From NCBI GenBank assembly GCA_963966185.1, contig CAWZYM010000172.1, forward strand, positions 1 to 64,000: a stretch of DNA of 64,000 bases, read 5' to 3'. This DNA comes from Rhabditoides inermis. Lineage: Eukaryota; Nematoda; Chromadorea; Rhabditida; Rhabditidae. Shown in pieces: positions 37,108-49,192 of the stretch. The translations under genes were made by a program, and so were the position numbers. Each line of letters begins with the position of its first letter. Within the stretch, counting starts at the first letter, position 1. Below the pieces are notes generated by a model. The model worked only from the letters and a program-made list of their open reading frames with translations. It was not told where the DNA came from and did no database searches.

Positions 37108-37913
37108 GTGCCTCTATGGAAAAAGTGCCCGTCCAGTGACCAGTTCACTGCCATCCATGCACTATGCATATGTACTGTTTGTTTTCTGTTGTTGTCATAA
37201 ACCGTTGACGTCTAATAGTCGTTACTCGACAAACATTCTACGCACTACCGATCTTATCTGTGATTCCGAGAGGCGACATTTGATTCTCATGATTCCGGGA
37301 AAGCAAGTTGGGAAGTAAGTACTTAAAGACTGAAAGCACAGTGATGCCAGACACTTGATCATTACTGCTGCAATCAGCTCACAGCGGCGTGACATACTGT
37401 AAACCGTAATGTATCGCAATGTTTGTCTGGAGAGGAGGAAGCGAAAGTGATCCCGGTTACACTTGTTATCGAAAATGCGTTGTCCGTTAGCATTCTTTAC
37501 TTCTCCATCACCTGCCTTCACTGCTTCGAGTATACCTGGATGGTATCAACGTTTACGTTTCAAATGGGTGCATATGTGCATATGAGCATATGTCTGAGAA
37601 AATGTTGTTATCTTTATGCGTGCTGGTTGTGTTGTTCATTGACCGTTGTCTGGTCTGTGGGGAGTGGAGAGGAGTATGATCTATCAGTGTCCACTGTACT
37701 TTCGGGACAAGGCACAGTGACCAAACTGTTTCTCAGTAGCGCTCAGACCTATAAAGCTGTGCTGCGCTACAGTGTTAACATATTCGTATCTCATATTTGT
37801 ATAATTATATAATAATTGTATATTATTGTACATATTTTTGTAATTTGTTCTTTCTTTGTTTTGAAAGAAAACATATCATTGTTGATTCTTCCATTTTACA
37901 GATTGAGTGAGAG
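37108..37913. other. Spacer between transporters C and D
   Basis: No gene supported. A pyrimidine-rich acceptor (CCATTTTACAG) ends 13 bases before the ATG of D, suggesting either SL trans-splicing or a 5' UTR intron. The matching site before E (TTTTACAG then AGATG) supports it. Confidence 0.45.
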
Positions 37914-38639
37914 ATGGGCAAGTTCGAAATCGCCTGTATCGTACTGCTCGGATTCGCGCAATTATGTGTTATGGCAGGGTGAGTACTATCTTTGTTAAAG
38001 CAATATTTGGAATGTTTCATTGGGGTTGCAGATATGACACTCAATCGTTCTTGTTGGAGTCGGTTATCCATTCGGTGCACACCAGAGATCCTTCCAGAAT
38101 AGACCCCTATGGAGGATATTATGGGTGAGACCATTACCAAAATGATACTAGATAAACGTACATTTCAATTGATCATTTTTCAGCCAAGCCCTTCTATACT
38201 TCGTCTACACATTCGCTAACTTCATATCGCCAATCATTTTGCACCACTGTGGTGAGCTTTTTTCTGATCTCATCAAACTAAACCGCGTCAATGAAAAGAT
38301 GGTAATCACTCTCTGACGCGACAGTCTCGTGATAGCAGATTGTAATGTGGGTGCGACGAGTACCCAGAGAAACCTGATAACCTGATACCGGAACACTACA
38401 TAACTGTTCTGGTACGAATGGAATGCTCCTGATACTCAAATGCATTCAAATGGACAATGAAAAAAGATGAAAACGTTAAAAACCCAAAAAAAACCATGTT
38501 CACATATTCAGGTGCCAAGTGGACGCTAGTGCTCGGCTCAACCTGCTTCACTCTCTATCAAATAGGATTCTTCTACATCAACACATACTATTTCTACATT
38601 TCGCAAGCGGTGGTTGGGTTGGGATATGCATGTGGGTTG

Positions 38640-38685
<46 letters not shown>

Positions 38686-41472
38686 AGATGGTCTCTCTCA
38701 GTGTTCTACTCCGGCCAGTCTGCCTATATCACTGGCCACTCCACTCGCTCTTCGATATCCAGGAACTCCGCAATTGTCTGGGCGATTGGAAGCTGTTGGT
38801 GAGGAGAAAGTACTATGAAAAGTACAGAAAACACATTGAAATTGTCTAGAGTACTTTCATAGAGCAGAGCTATGTAGTACTTGTGTAGTATAAAAACTAT
38901 AGAAAGCAATCCTTTCTTTTCTTCCTTTCTTTTCTCTGCCAGCATTCCTTTCTTTTCTCTGCCAGCGCGCGGTCGCGTGCCTTCCATTGTTATTCCCCCG
39001 ACCCCTGAACAATGCTGTGCGGCGGAGGACACTAACTGGACTGGTATTCGCTTTTGCTACTCTCTACATCTATGGCATTGAGACTGGAGAGGAATCCTCG
39101 AAGACGATGAAACTCTCGGAGACGTCTCTTCGCGATCGATCGTTGAAGCACGGATCTTCCGCCGCCGAGATCGAAACTTCCCCAGAAGCCGCAAGCAGGG
39201 GATGACATGCACCACCAATAGCCCGTACGCATCCTCGGGACTACCGAAATCCGTGTTATTGGGACTCGCAGTAGGCGTTGCATTACTGTATTTTACCGTA
39301 ACCTTGCCGTAATTTACATAATTGTACTGTGCTACTTGATTCGAGATAAATATTCTAATTCTATAGAAAGCAACATCAATACGTTTTTCACAAAGTTCTT
39401 AAAAGTTTTTGATATCTTGATTTCATAATCCATGAAACTGCGCTAAACATGAGCTGAATTCCAATCGCATAGTTCATCAACTATATTATGCTAGTGTGCA
39501 TCTATTCTTGCCATTGCAGCATGCTGGCGGGGTCGATCGTGCTGTTCACCATCTACTCACTCTCCTCCTCCTCCTCCTCCCCACAGTCTATGCAGAGAGT
39601 GACGGACGATGTATCCGAAGCTCTCAATGACACACTCAATGTGGGTCTCTCTCTCCTCTTTCTCTCCTCTCTCTCTCTCTTTCTCTCTCTCTCTCCCCTC
39701 TCTCTCTCCTCTCTCTCTCTCTCTCTCCTCTCCCTCTCTTCCCCGTTATGATATACTTGAATCTATATAGTCATCCTTTTCCAGGCCTTTGATCACAACT
39801 ACCGTGACTACTCCGATACGGATATTAGACTCATTTTCGGGTATGCAGTATGCTCTTCACATTTATTGATGACGAAAGTACTCAATGTTGCCATATTGCT
39901 TTTCCTTCCGAACAGTGTATCATATTCAGGATATGAAACGTACAGCAGAATCTCATTTCATCTGTGGTGATTTCATTAATCTAGACAACTAGACATGTTT
40001 CAGCGCGTTTGCCGCCATCTCGCTTTGTTCCAACATACTTTTCGCTCTGTTGCCCGATCGAGAAGTCAAGGTAGAGTAATCTTATCAAAAGATACTAGTA
40101 ATTAGTAATTTGTACATTCAGAAATCTCTCAACTCCCAGCAGACGAAGCGCATCTACACAGGCGTCTCTGAGCAGCTGGGTACTGTGAGCATACTGTACC
40201 TCGAAATACAGTAATCCTTTCCAGCCGACATGTTCACCGCTCTGCGCCATCCCCATATGATCACGTTGGCGCCGTTCTTTCTGTTCTGGGGTGAGTGATG
40301 AATCGATAATTGATAAATATCAATCAATAATTCGATGCAGGCACTTTCACGACGTACTGGCTGGGCGCTCTGCCGACTACGCTTGTGTTCACAAAGTCAC
40401 TGGCCAGTCACATCTATCTCGTGCCCATATACGCATTGTCCATCGCCAGCGGGGAAGTGATCAGTGAGTAACTGAATTTTCCCTCCATTCTATTTCCATT
40501 CTATCCAACAACTTGTATGATAAGGGAATACTCTTTCCAGTCGGTCTGGTCGTATCCGTCTTCGCCCGGCGATGGTCGACGTTCGGAATGAAGCCGACCC
40601 TCGGCATCGGATGTGCCGCGCTAGCAGCTGTATTCGCCATCGTCAGTCTCAATCGTATCATTCTTGTTCATCAGTCACCACACTCTTTTCAACTGAAACC
40701 TTGCAAGTTTCACCATCGTGTTTAATTAAAAGTAGACAAAAAGTAGAAGTTGTTACATTGAATGCAATACGTTCATATTTTCCTACACCCTCCTTTCAGT
40801 CGCTCGCCGCAATTCCGAGCGAGTCGACCCAGCGCCCGACCGACCAGCCGGCATGGCTGCTCCAACCGAGGTGGGGTGATTGAGATAATTACAAACTATA
40901 TCTATCTTCCACGCATAGTTCTTATTAGCGAAGTATCGAACAATGTTCCAGTGTGGTCCTCTCCATTCTACTGGGAGTACTCAACGGTATCGCCGACGGA
41001 TGCATGTCGACTGCCAGACAGGTACCGTAATCTACACTACAGTAATCTACTGAATATACAGTACCACCGTACCAATATCGTACTCACAGGTGATCGTCGC
41101 TCTGGCTGTGCCGCACATGCGCGCCCAGTGCTACTCGATCAGCAAGTTCCATCAAGTAAGGGTTACGGTATTTAGGTATACGGTATGTTTATTTTCAGTC
41201 TCTTGCGTCTGCCATCACCTTTTTCCTCACTCCTCTCCTCTCTGTGCGATTGTACTGCCTTATTATGGCAGTACAATTGGTGATAGCAGTGATATGCTTT
41301 GTGAGAGTCGCCAACGCCACAAAGGTATACGGTATACAGAATACCGTAGTTTCAATTTCAATTGCAGGCTATGGAACGAGTGTCTACAGTATCAAACATG
41401 AAGATACATCCAGATGATAAGACATCAAAGTATGCTCGATTCGACGATTCAGAAACAATTCAGAAGTTTTGA
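37914..41472 (+). CDS. UNC-93-like 12-TM transporter D
   Basis: ATG 37914 ([20 protein letters not shown]) to TGA 41470-41472. Exons: [20 protein letters not shown] with [225 protein letters not shown], and a cytosolic tail ending DDSETIQKF. The repeated GHSTR, FGMKPT and FFLTPLL elements are shared by all copies. It appears intact and is the likely parent of E. Its 3' end meets a convergent MSP gene. Confidence 0.9.
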
Positions 41473-41489
41473 AACCTATAGTATGCAAT

Positions 41490-41514
41490 AATAAATTATG
41501 AAAAGATAGTTTAT
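41490..41514. terminator. Interlocked poly(A) signals of convergent genes
   Basis: AATAAA on plus near 41491 serves transporter D. Its reverse complement TTTATT near 41509 gives AATAAA on minus for the MSP gene. Only 62 bases separate the two stop codons, so the mRNA ends must overlap. The arrangement is kept in unit 2 near 49148-49172. Confidence 0.6.
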
Positions 41515-41534
41515 TGGAGTGAAAATTCTTGTGT

Positions 41535-41972
41535 TCAAGGGTTGTACTCGATGGGAAGGTTCTTGCGGCGGACCATTCCGTCGCCCTGGAACCACTCGCG
41601 GCGGAAGGTCTTGGCGGCGCCGTCGGGGGTGTTGGTCCACTCGATGGTGATGCGGTCGTTGTTGGTGTCCTCCTGACCGTACTGGAACGCATCGCAAGAG
41701 ACGGCCATCAGCACGGCCTCCTTGGGGTCGAGCACTCCGCACGGCGGGTCGACGCCGAGGCGCTTCATGTTGGTGGTCTTGATGGCCCATCCGATGCGGC
41801 GACCTCCAGCGTTGGTAATCTGAAGAGACGAGGGTTAGGGTACTGTAGAATACAGTAGTCCAAGTCAGCCCACCTTGATGTGGTAGGTGTGCTTGTCATC
41901 GTAGGGGGCGTTGAAGACGATCTTGGTACCCGGCTGGGTGTTGATATCTCCAGGAGGGACGGACTGAGCCAT
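41535..41972 (-). CDS. msp: Major Sperm Protein
   Basis: Two exons give the canonical 127-residue MSP: exon 1 from ATG 41972 ([20 protein letters not shown] to HTYHIK), an intron of about 50 bases, then [20 protein letters not shown] through [40 protein letters not shown] and the C-terminus [16 protein letters not shown] is a small immunoglobulin-like protein whose filaments drive crawling of amoeboid nematode sperm and which is also released as a signal for oocyte maturation. Expression is expected only in the male germ line. It is convergent with transporter D and co-directional with the Gly/Tyr-rich gene. This gene fixes the phylum. Confidence 0.98.
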
Positions 41973-42189
41973 GGCGAATGGATGCCGGCAGCCCGCCGCG
42001 CCCGCCTTTTATTCGCCCCTCCAGACATGCTAATCGGCGAGTTGCGCGAATCAGCGACGGACTGACTAATTGCGCATTCCTGAGTGGGTAGGAAAATGAG
42101 GTGATTTACATATGCAAAGGCCATTTTGATTTGACGCGCGATTTAGATTGAAACGTACTGCAATATTATTTATCAAAATGTAATTTGAT

Positions 42190-42669
42190 CTAGAATCCGT
42201 GTCCGTAGTAGGCGGGAGTTGCGTAGTAGTTCTGCTTGGGCTCGTATCCGTAGTATCCAGTGTGGTGCGGCTCGTATCCGTAGTGGGCGGGCGCATAGTG
42301 GGCGGGGCCAGCGTGACCGTATCCGCTACCGTAGCCGGCTCCGTATCCGGTACCGTACTCCTTGCCCTCTCCGTAGCTCTTCTCGTATCCTCCCTGGTAG
42401 TTGGTCGCCTTGTGGTGATCGTAGCTACCGTAGTCTCCGTGCTTCTCGCTACCGTACTCCTCTCCCTTGGCTCCTCCGTACTTGTTGTCATGCGAGTAGT
42501 CGTTACCGTATCCCTTGCCGAATCCGGCTCCGTAGCCATAGCTTCCGTGACCGAATCCTCCGTAGAGGTCTAAACAAGTGTTGGATGGAAGGATAACATA
42601 ATTGATATTGCTGTACTCACTGGCTCCGACGATAGCGATGATAGCAGAAGAGAAGAGGAGGGAACGCAT
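42190..42669 (-). CDS. Gly/Tyr-rich secreted peptide, unit 1
   Basis: Exon 1 (42621-42669) encodes the signal peptide MRSLLFSSAIIAIVGA; a 51-base intron (42570-42620, GTGAGT...TTGTTTAG) follows; exon 2 (42190-42569) ends YYGHGF. The mature chain of about 125 residues is dominated by GYG, YGS and HYG repeats with Lys, His and Glu. Such Gly/Tyr-rich secreted proteins in nematodes include antimicrobial (nlp/cnc-type) and extracellular-matrix or eggshell proteins; the sequence alone does not decide. Linkage to MSP, kept in both units, hints at reproductive expression. The intron is a multiple of three with no stop, so retention would insert 17 residues in frame. Confidence 0.85.
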   Translation of the reverse strand: MRSLLFSSAIIAIVGASEYSNINYVILPSNTCLDLYGGFGHGSYGYGAGFGKGYGNDYSHDNKYGGAKGEEYGSEKHGDYGSYDHHKATNYQGGYEKSYGEGKEYGTGYGAGYGSGYGHAGPAHYAPAHYGYEPHHTGYYGYEPKQNYYATPAYYGHGF

Positions 42670-43590
42670 GTTGAATGAATGATGTCTATTCGACGGAGGG
42701 AGCGGGTATTTATACTAGCCACATCTGCGCGAGTTGAATAGACGCATACTAGTTTACATTCCACATTCCACATTCCACTTTTTATACGATCTCGAGGTGT
42801 TCTCACTGATATTATATCAAAATGTCTTACGAAGTAGTCACATGGAAAACTGAAAACTGTACTTACATACCCATATGTCCAGTTTCAAAATATATACAAA
42901 TGTATCTGTTTGGCATGCGAGCTTACAGTTGAAATTACTCATTTACAGAAAGATTTTGCTCGTTTTCCCAGCTGCCTTGGTGGGAAAACCGGCATCGGAC
43001 GGGTGATAGGAGATATGTCACGCTCTGTCAGTCTCACATTCACATACCATACGCCACTGTGTTGTAACAGAATTCCAGCCGAGTTCAATAAGTGTCCATT
43101 GTCTCTCAAGATCAAAAAAGACTTCTGTTTACAGTCTGACATGGCTGATTGTTGCGGTGTAATCTAATATTCTCTAAGGTGCGATAATGTGTAATGTATT
43201 ATGTATTATCACGATTTCAGTGCGACTATCCATCATTTCGTACGAGTAACGTAAAAAATGGAATACAGGAAGTACTCGAGAGAGAAAAAAGTTGCACATA
43301 ATCTGCTATTCTGCGGATATTTTACACTGTGTACTGGAAATAAATGGCAGTTAGAACTAATACCGTATATTCGCTATTTCTGAACAAACATTACTTGATA
43401 GCAGGTTATTATTCGAATGATATCAAAGATCAAAGAACGCTATAACATCTATAGGCTACATCTCATAATGTATTCAACACAATACATTTATCCCAAATAC
43501 GTTTTTCGATTCCGACAGAAACGTATATGGGAAATGGGAATGTCCAACGTTGTACAACGTCCCCGTAAAAGTTGAAAGAACTCAAAAACT
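42670..43590. other. Spacer to duplication junction
   Basis: Upstream region of the Gly/Tyr-rich gene, duplicated at 50337-51225. No coding frame supported. It contains the motif GAAACGTATA at about 43520 and ends at the tandem-duplication junction. Confidence 0.5.
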
Positions 43591-43653
43591 CAAAAAAACA
43601 ACTCAAAAAGCGACTACACTTGAAAGTGATCTTCCCGATTCCCCCCATTCCAG

Positions 43654-44997
43654 CCGACCTTTCCTCCGCTCTCACTGACCCTTCCCTCCTCCTACTCGCT
43701 CCCCTATACATGTTCTGGGGTGAGTTCAAGTATACGGTAATACTGTAGAGAACTGTAACAAACAAGTTAACGGTACTGGACTGATCAGATGTACCGTAAC
43801 GATCTTGAATACTGTACATCGTATTCCAGGCACCTTCTCTTCTTATTGGACCGGGGCGTTCCCCACTACCCTGGTATTCACAAAGGCACTCAGTGGACAC
43901 ATATACATGGTGCCGTACTACGCTATCGCTTTCACCATCGGAGAGCTCATCAGTGCGTGGTGACGGATTATTGATTTCTTTTTTGAAGTTTGTTTAGAAC
44001 CAAGTTAGACTACTAATGACTTCGACAACAAGGAGGCTGTCTGAAATAATAAAATGGTGTCACAGACGTCTGGCAAGACGTGATTGATTGATTGATTGAT
44101 CGATTGTTCAGTTGGCGGGGTGGTGGCTGCTTGTTCGAAGCACCGCGAGGACTTTGGCATGCGCCCCACGATGGCGATCGGAGCTGTCACGGTGGCGGGG
44201 GTACTCGCACTGGTGAGACTTCCACTACTCAAAATCCATGACCATGATAGCCTATTTTGATAATACCATCATGTCTCCTTGCAGTCGCTCGCGGCTATTC
44301 CCAACCGCTCCACAATCGCCCCCAATGACGAACCGGCACTGTGGCTGGAGCCGAGGTGAATTTCCATCCTTTCAATGCAATTTTCACACTGTCAATGCAA
44401 TTTTCATAGCTTCACTTTTCACTTTTTCACTTGGAATTCACTTTTTTCAATTGAAATTGTCAATGAAAGTCGAAATTGATAGGAGATAGGGCAGAGCCAC
44501 TATCCACTATCCACAGCGCTTGGTTGGACAGTTGCATCATACCCTCTCCTTCTTTCAGCGTGTCGCTGGCCTGTGTCCTGGGTGTCCTTATGGGTTGTGC
44601 AGATGGTTGTCTGGCGACGGCCCGCACTGTCATCACAGCCCTCGTCATTCCCGAGAGAAGGACACAGTGCTTCTCCATATCCAAGTTCTACCAGGTGCGC
44701 TCATTCTGACTGTTTCTTGTAATCTACATATGGTCTGACGATTCTCACGAGTTTATTTTCGATAAGGTTGGCAACTTCTAAACAGAATGTGTCTATTATG
44801 GTACCATTGTCTCGAAACGATTTCCAACCCCGCTGAAACGTATGGACCCATTGCAGTCGATGGCGTCTTCTGTGACCTTCTTCCTCACTCCCCTCCTGAC
44901 TCTGCGTGTCTACCTCGCAGTCATGGCTGTCCAGCTGGTCATAGCATGCGGGTGCTACTGGCTGGTGACTGGCAGGCTGCAGGTATATTTATTATAA
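43654..44997 (+). pseudogene. 5'-truncated copy of transporter C (C')
   Basis: Contains only exons from DPSLLLLAPLYMFWG to [17 protein letters not shown], all open and with intact splice sites, matching transporter C from 35461 to 36793. The duplication breakpoint lies in the intron before the first of these exons, so the initiating ATG and about seven transmembrane segments are missing. It could be transcribed only from an unrelated start. The last acceptor differs from C (CATTGCAG instead of TTTTCCAG). Confidence 0.9.
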
Positions 44998-45119
44998 ATG
45001 ACAGTAAATAAGACAGTAAGATAATATATAAGACAGTATATTATATAAGACAGTTATAAGACATCGTCATTTCGCCATACGTACGTCAAAGGCTAGATCA
45101 GTTCTTGTTCTTAGCCTAA

Positions 45120-45311
45120 CTAGAGCTCCGTGTCACTGTAGAAATCAAGGAGGGCGCGCCACACTCGAACCTTTAGCTCGACTATCCACCCTATGTGTCC
45201 GGTGCGCACCGCATCCTGATTTCCCATTGCTAATTGATGATCATGAAATTTTGACAGCCACTTGGTTTCAGAGAAAATCCCGGATTGCCGACGCTTCTGC
45301 CAGCAGTGCAA
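45120..45311 (-). CDS. Hypothetical short frame, unit 2
   Basis: Same 63-codon frame as 36916-37107, without a single base difference, inside a 556-bp tract that is wholly identical between the units. Coding status is unproven. Confidence 0.25.
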   Translation of the reverse strand: MHCWQKRRQSGIFSETKWLSKFHDHQLAMGNQDAVRTGHIGWIVELKVRVWRALLDFYSDTEL

Positions 45312-46120
45312 GTGCCTCTATGGAAAAAGTGCCCGTCCAGTGACCAGTTCACTGCCATCCATGCACTATGCATATGTACTGTTTGTTTTCTGTTGTTGTC
45401 ATAAACCGTTGACGTTTGAGAGTCGCTACTCGACAAACATTCTACGTACTACCGATCTTATCTGTGATTCCGAGAGGCGACATTTGATTCTCATGATTCC
45501 GGGAAAGTAAGTTGGGAAGTAAGTACTTAATGACTGAAAGCACTGTGATGCCAGACACTTGATCATTACTGCAATTAGCTCACAACGGCGTGACTTATTG
45601 TAAACCGTAATGTATCGCAATCGCAATGTTTGCCTGGAGAGGAGGAAGCGAAAGTGATCCCGGTTACCCTTGTTATCGAAAATGCGTTGTCCGTAAGCAT
45701 GCTTTACTTCTCCATCACCTGCCTTCATGATACTGCTTCCAGTATTCATGTATGCTATCAAAGTTCAAAGTTTACGTTTTGAATGGGTGCATATGTCTGA
45801 AAAAATGTTCGTTATCTTTATGTGTGCTGGTTGTGTTGTTCAATGACCGTTGTCTGGAGAGGAGTATGATCTATCAGCGCATCCACTGTACTTTCGGGAC
45901 AAGGCACAGTGACCAAACTGTTTGCCAGTAGCGCTCAGGCCTATAAATCTGTGCTGCGCTACAGTGTTCACATATTCGTATCTCATATTTGTATAATTGT
46001 GTAATTATTGTATACAATTGTATTATAATTGCAATAATTGTACATAATTGTACATATTTTTGTAATTTGTTCTTTATTTGTTTTGAAAGAAAACATTGTT
46101 GATTCTCACATTTTACAGAG

Positions 46121-46841
46121 ATGGGCCAGTTCGAAATTGCCTGTATTGTATTGCTCGGATTCGCACAATTATGTGTAATGGCAGGGTGAGTTTTTTTTAA
46201 ACCATATTTCAATGTTTCTCTCTTGTTGCAGATATGACACTCAATCGTTTTTGTTGGAGTCCGTTATCCATTCGGTGCACAGCAGAGATCCCTCGAGAAT
46301 AGACCCCTACGGTGGATGTGGATTGCCAAGATGAAACAATATGAACGTGCATTTCAAATGCCTATATTTCAGCCAAGCCCTTCTATACTTCATCTACACA
46401 TTCGCTAACTTCATATCGCCAATCATTTTGCACCACTGTGGTGAGCTTTTTTTCCTGATCTCATCAAACTAAACCGCGTCAATGAAAAGATGTTAATCAC
46501 TCTCTGACGCGACAGTCTCGTGATAGCAGATTGTAATGTGGGTGCACCGAGTACCCAGAGATACCTGATACCTGCGAACTACATTATGTACACGTATGAT
46601 ACAAATGGAATGCTCCTTATACTCAAATGCAATCAAATGGACAATGAAAAAAGAAGAAAACGTTGAAAATCCAAAAACCATGCTCACATATTCAGGTGCA
46701 AAGTGGACGCTAGTGCTTGGCTCAACCTGCTTCACTCTTTATCAAATAGGATTCTTCTACATCAACACATACTACTTCTACATTTCGCAAGCAGTGGTTG
46801 GATTGGGATATGCATGTGGGTTGTGCGAGAGAGAGAGAGAT

Positions 46842-46888
<47 letters not shown>

Positions 46889-49133
46889 TGGTCCCTCTCA
46901 GTGTTCTACTCTGGCCAGTCTGCCTATATCACTGGCCACTCCACTCGCTCTTCGATATCCAGGAATTCCGCTATTGTCTGGGCGATTGGAAGCTGTTGGT
47001 GAGAAAAAAACGACAAAACAGTACGGAAAACACGTTGAAATTGTCTAGAGTACTTTCATAGCAAAGCTACTTGTGTAGTATAAAAATTATAGAAAACAAC
47101 ATCAATACGCTTTTCTCAAAGTTCTTCAAAGTTCTTCATTTCATAATCCATGAAACTGCGCTAAACATGAGCTGAATCCTCAACCAATCGCATAGTTCAT
47201 ATTATGCTAGTGTGCATCTACTCTTGCCATTGCAGCATGCTGGCGGGCTCGATCGTGCTGTTCACCATCTACTCACTCTCCTCCTCCTCCTCTTCCTCCC
47301 AGTCTATGAAGAGAGTGACGGACGATGTATCCGAGGCTCTCAACGACACACTCAATGGAGAGGTGGGCTCTTTCATGGTTCTCACTAACTGTAGGTGTTG
47401 TTTCTATAGTCATTCTTTTCCAGGCCTTCGATCACAACTACCGTGACTACTCCGATACTGATATTAGACTGATTTTCGGGTATGTTATACAAATTTCTTG
47501 ATAACAGGAGAAGTACAGAAATCAATTACTTCCAATTTCGAACTATTTTCTATATCCAACATATGAAACGTAAAGCAGAATCTCATTTCATATGTGGTGA
47601 TTTCTTTAATCTAGACATGTTTCAGCGCGTTTGCCGCCATCTCCTTTTGTTCCAACATACTTTTCGCTCTGCTGCCCGATCGAGAAGTCAAGGTAGGTAG
47701 AACTAACATTTGAAAGTATCGTAATCCGTACTCAATAGTGAAATCACTATACGTACATACATTCAGAAATCTCTCAACTCCCAGCAAACGAAGCGCATCT
47801 ACACAGGCGTCTCTGAGCAGCTGGGTACTGTAAACATACTGTATCCCAAAATACAGTAATCCTTTCTAGCCGACATGTTCACCGCTCTGCGCCATCCCCA
47901 CATGATCACGCTGGCGCCGTTCTTTCTGTTCTGGGGTGAGTGATAAATCGATAATTGATCAATAACAGTCAATAAATCAATGCAGGCACTTTTACGACGT
48001 ACTGGCTGGGCGCTCTGCCGACTACGCTTGTGTTCACAAAGTCACTCGCCAGTCACATCTACCTCGTGCCCATATACGCATTGTCCATAGCCAGTGGGGA
48101 AGTAATCAGTGAGTAATCGACTTTTTCCTCCATTCAATTCTCATTCACATATATAATCATGTTCGTCGATCAATAGTACTCTTTCCAGTCGGTCTAGTCG
48201 TGTCTGTCTTCGCCCGGCGATGGTCGACGTTCGGAATGAAGCCGACCCTCGGCATCGGATGCGCCGCCCTCGCGGCTGTATTCGCCATCGTCAGTCTCAC
48301 TCACTCATATCCTTCTTGTACACCACACCCTTGAAACGAAACCTTCTGACAAGTATCACCGTCGAAGTAGACAAAATAGAAGTTGTTACATTGAATGCAA
48401 TACGTTATATTTTCCTCCTTTGCAGTCGCTCGCCGCAGTCCCGAGCGAGTCGACCCAGCGGCCCACCGACCAGCCGGCGTGGCTGCTCCAACCGAGGTGG
48501 GGTGATAATCATATGATGATAAATACATATTATATAAAAGATGTGATATGATAGTGTGATAGTGATTGGAAACCTTATGACTGATATACGTTTCATTATC
48601 ACCAATACCTCCAGTGTGGTCCTCTCCATTCTCCTCGGAATACTCAACGGTATTGCCGACGGATGCATGTCGACTGCCAGACAGGTACCGTAATCTACAC
48701 TACCGTAATCTACTGAATGTACAGTACCGCCGTACCATTACCGTACTCAGGTGATCGTCGCTCTGGCTGTTCCGCACATGCGCGCCCAGTGCTACTCGAT
48801 AAGCAAGTTCCATCAAGTAAGGGTTACGGTATTTAGGTATACGGTATGTTCAATTTCAGTCTCTTGCGTCGGCCATCACCTTTTTCCTCACTCCACTCCT
48901 CTCTGTGCGATTGTATTGCCTTATTATGGCTGTGCAATTGGTGATAGCAGTGATATGCTTTGTGAGAGTCGCCAACGCCACAAAGGTATACGGTATTTAG
49001 AATACTGTAGTTACAATACTAATTGCAGGCTATGGAACGAGTGTCGACAGTAGCTAACATGAAGGTCCATCCAGATGATGAGACATCAAAGTATGCTCGG
49101 TTCGACGATTCAGAAACAATTCAGAAGTTTTGA
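46121..49133 (+). CDS. UNC-93-like transporter E, probably damaged
   Basis: Copy of D: ATG 46121 ([20 protein letters not shown]) to TGA 49131-49133, with all later exons open ([53 protein letters not shown], tail DDSETIQKF). Exon 2 has lost about seven bases at its end: D reads GGATATTATGG then GTGAGA, while E reads GGTGGAT then GTGGAT. The conserved GYYG coding end and the good donor are gone. Splicing at the remaining GTGGAT would shift the frame into the next exon. Elsewhere there is a harmless 6-base addition before one donor (near 47355). Either E is a young pseudogene or it uses an exon-2 donor I cannot see. Confidence 0.65.
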
Positions 49134-49192
49134 AACCAATAGTGTGCAATAAATTATGAAAAGATAGTTTATTGGAGAGAGTGTTCAACTGT

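Larger units (their letters stand above)
35405..43590. repeat. Tandem duplication, unit 1
   Basis: Direct repeat of about 8.2 kb matched by 43592-51225. It contains the 3' half of transporter C, transporter D, an MSP gene and a Gly/Tyr-rich gene. The left breakpoint lies in an intron of C at a short shared sequence (AACTCAAAAAGCGACTACAC), and ACTCAAAAA-type words also lie at the junction near 43580. Exons match closely; introns and spacers carry many substitutions and indels. Confidence 0.92.

Noticed and set aside
42199..42573. Val/Ser-rich and Arg-rich plus-strand frames over the Gly/Tyr-rich gene (also at 49866-50240)
   Set aside because: Complement artefacts of repetitive GYG codons; no signal, splice site or conservation beyond the minus-strand gene.
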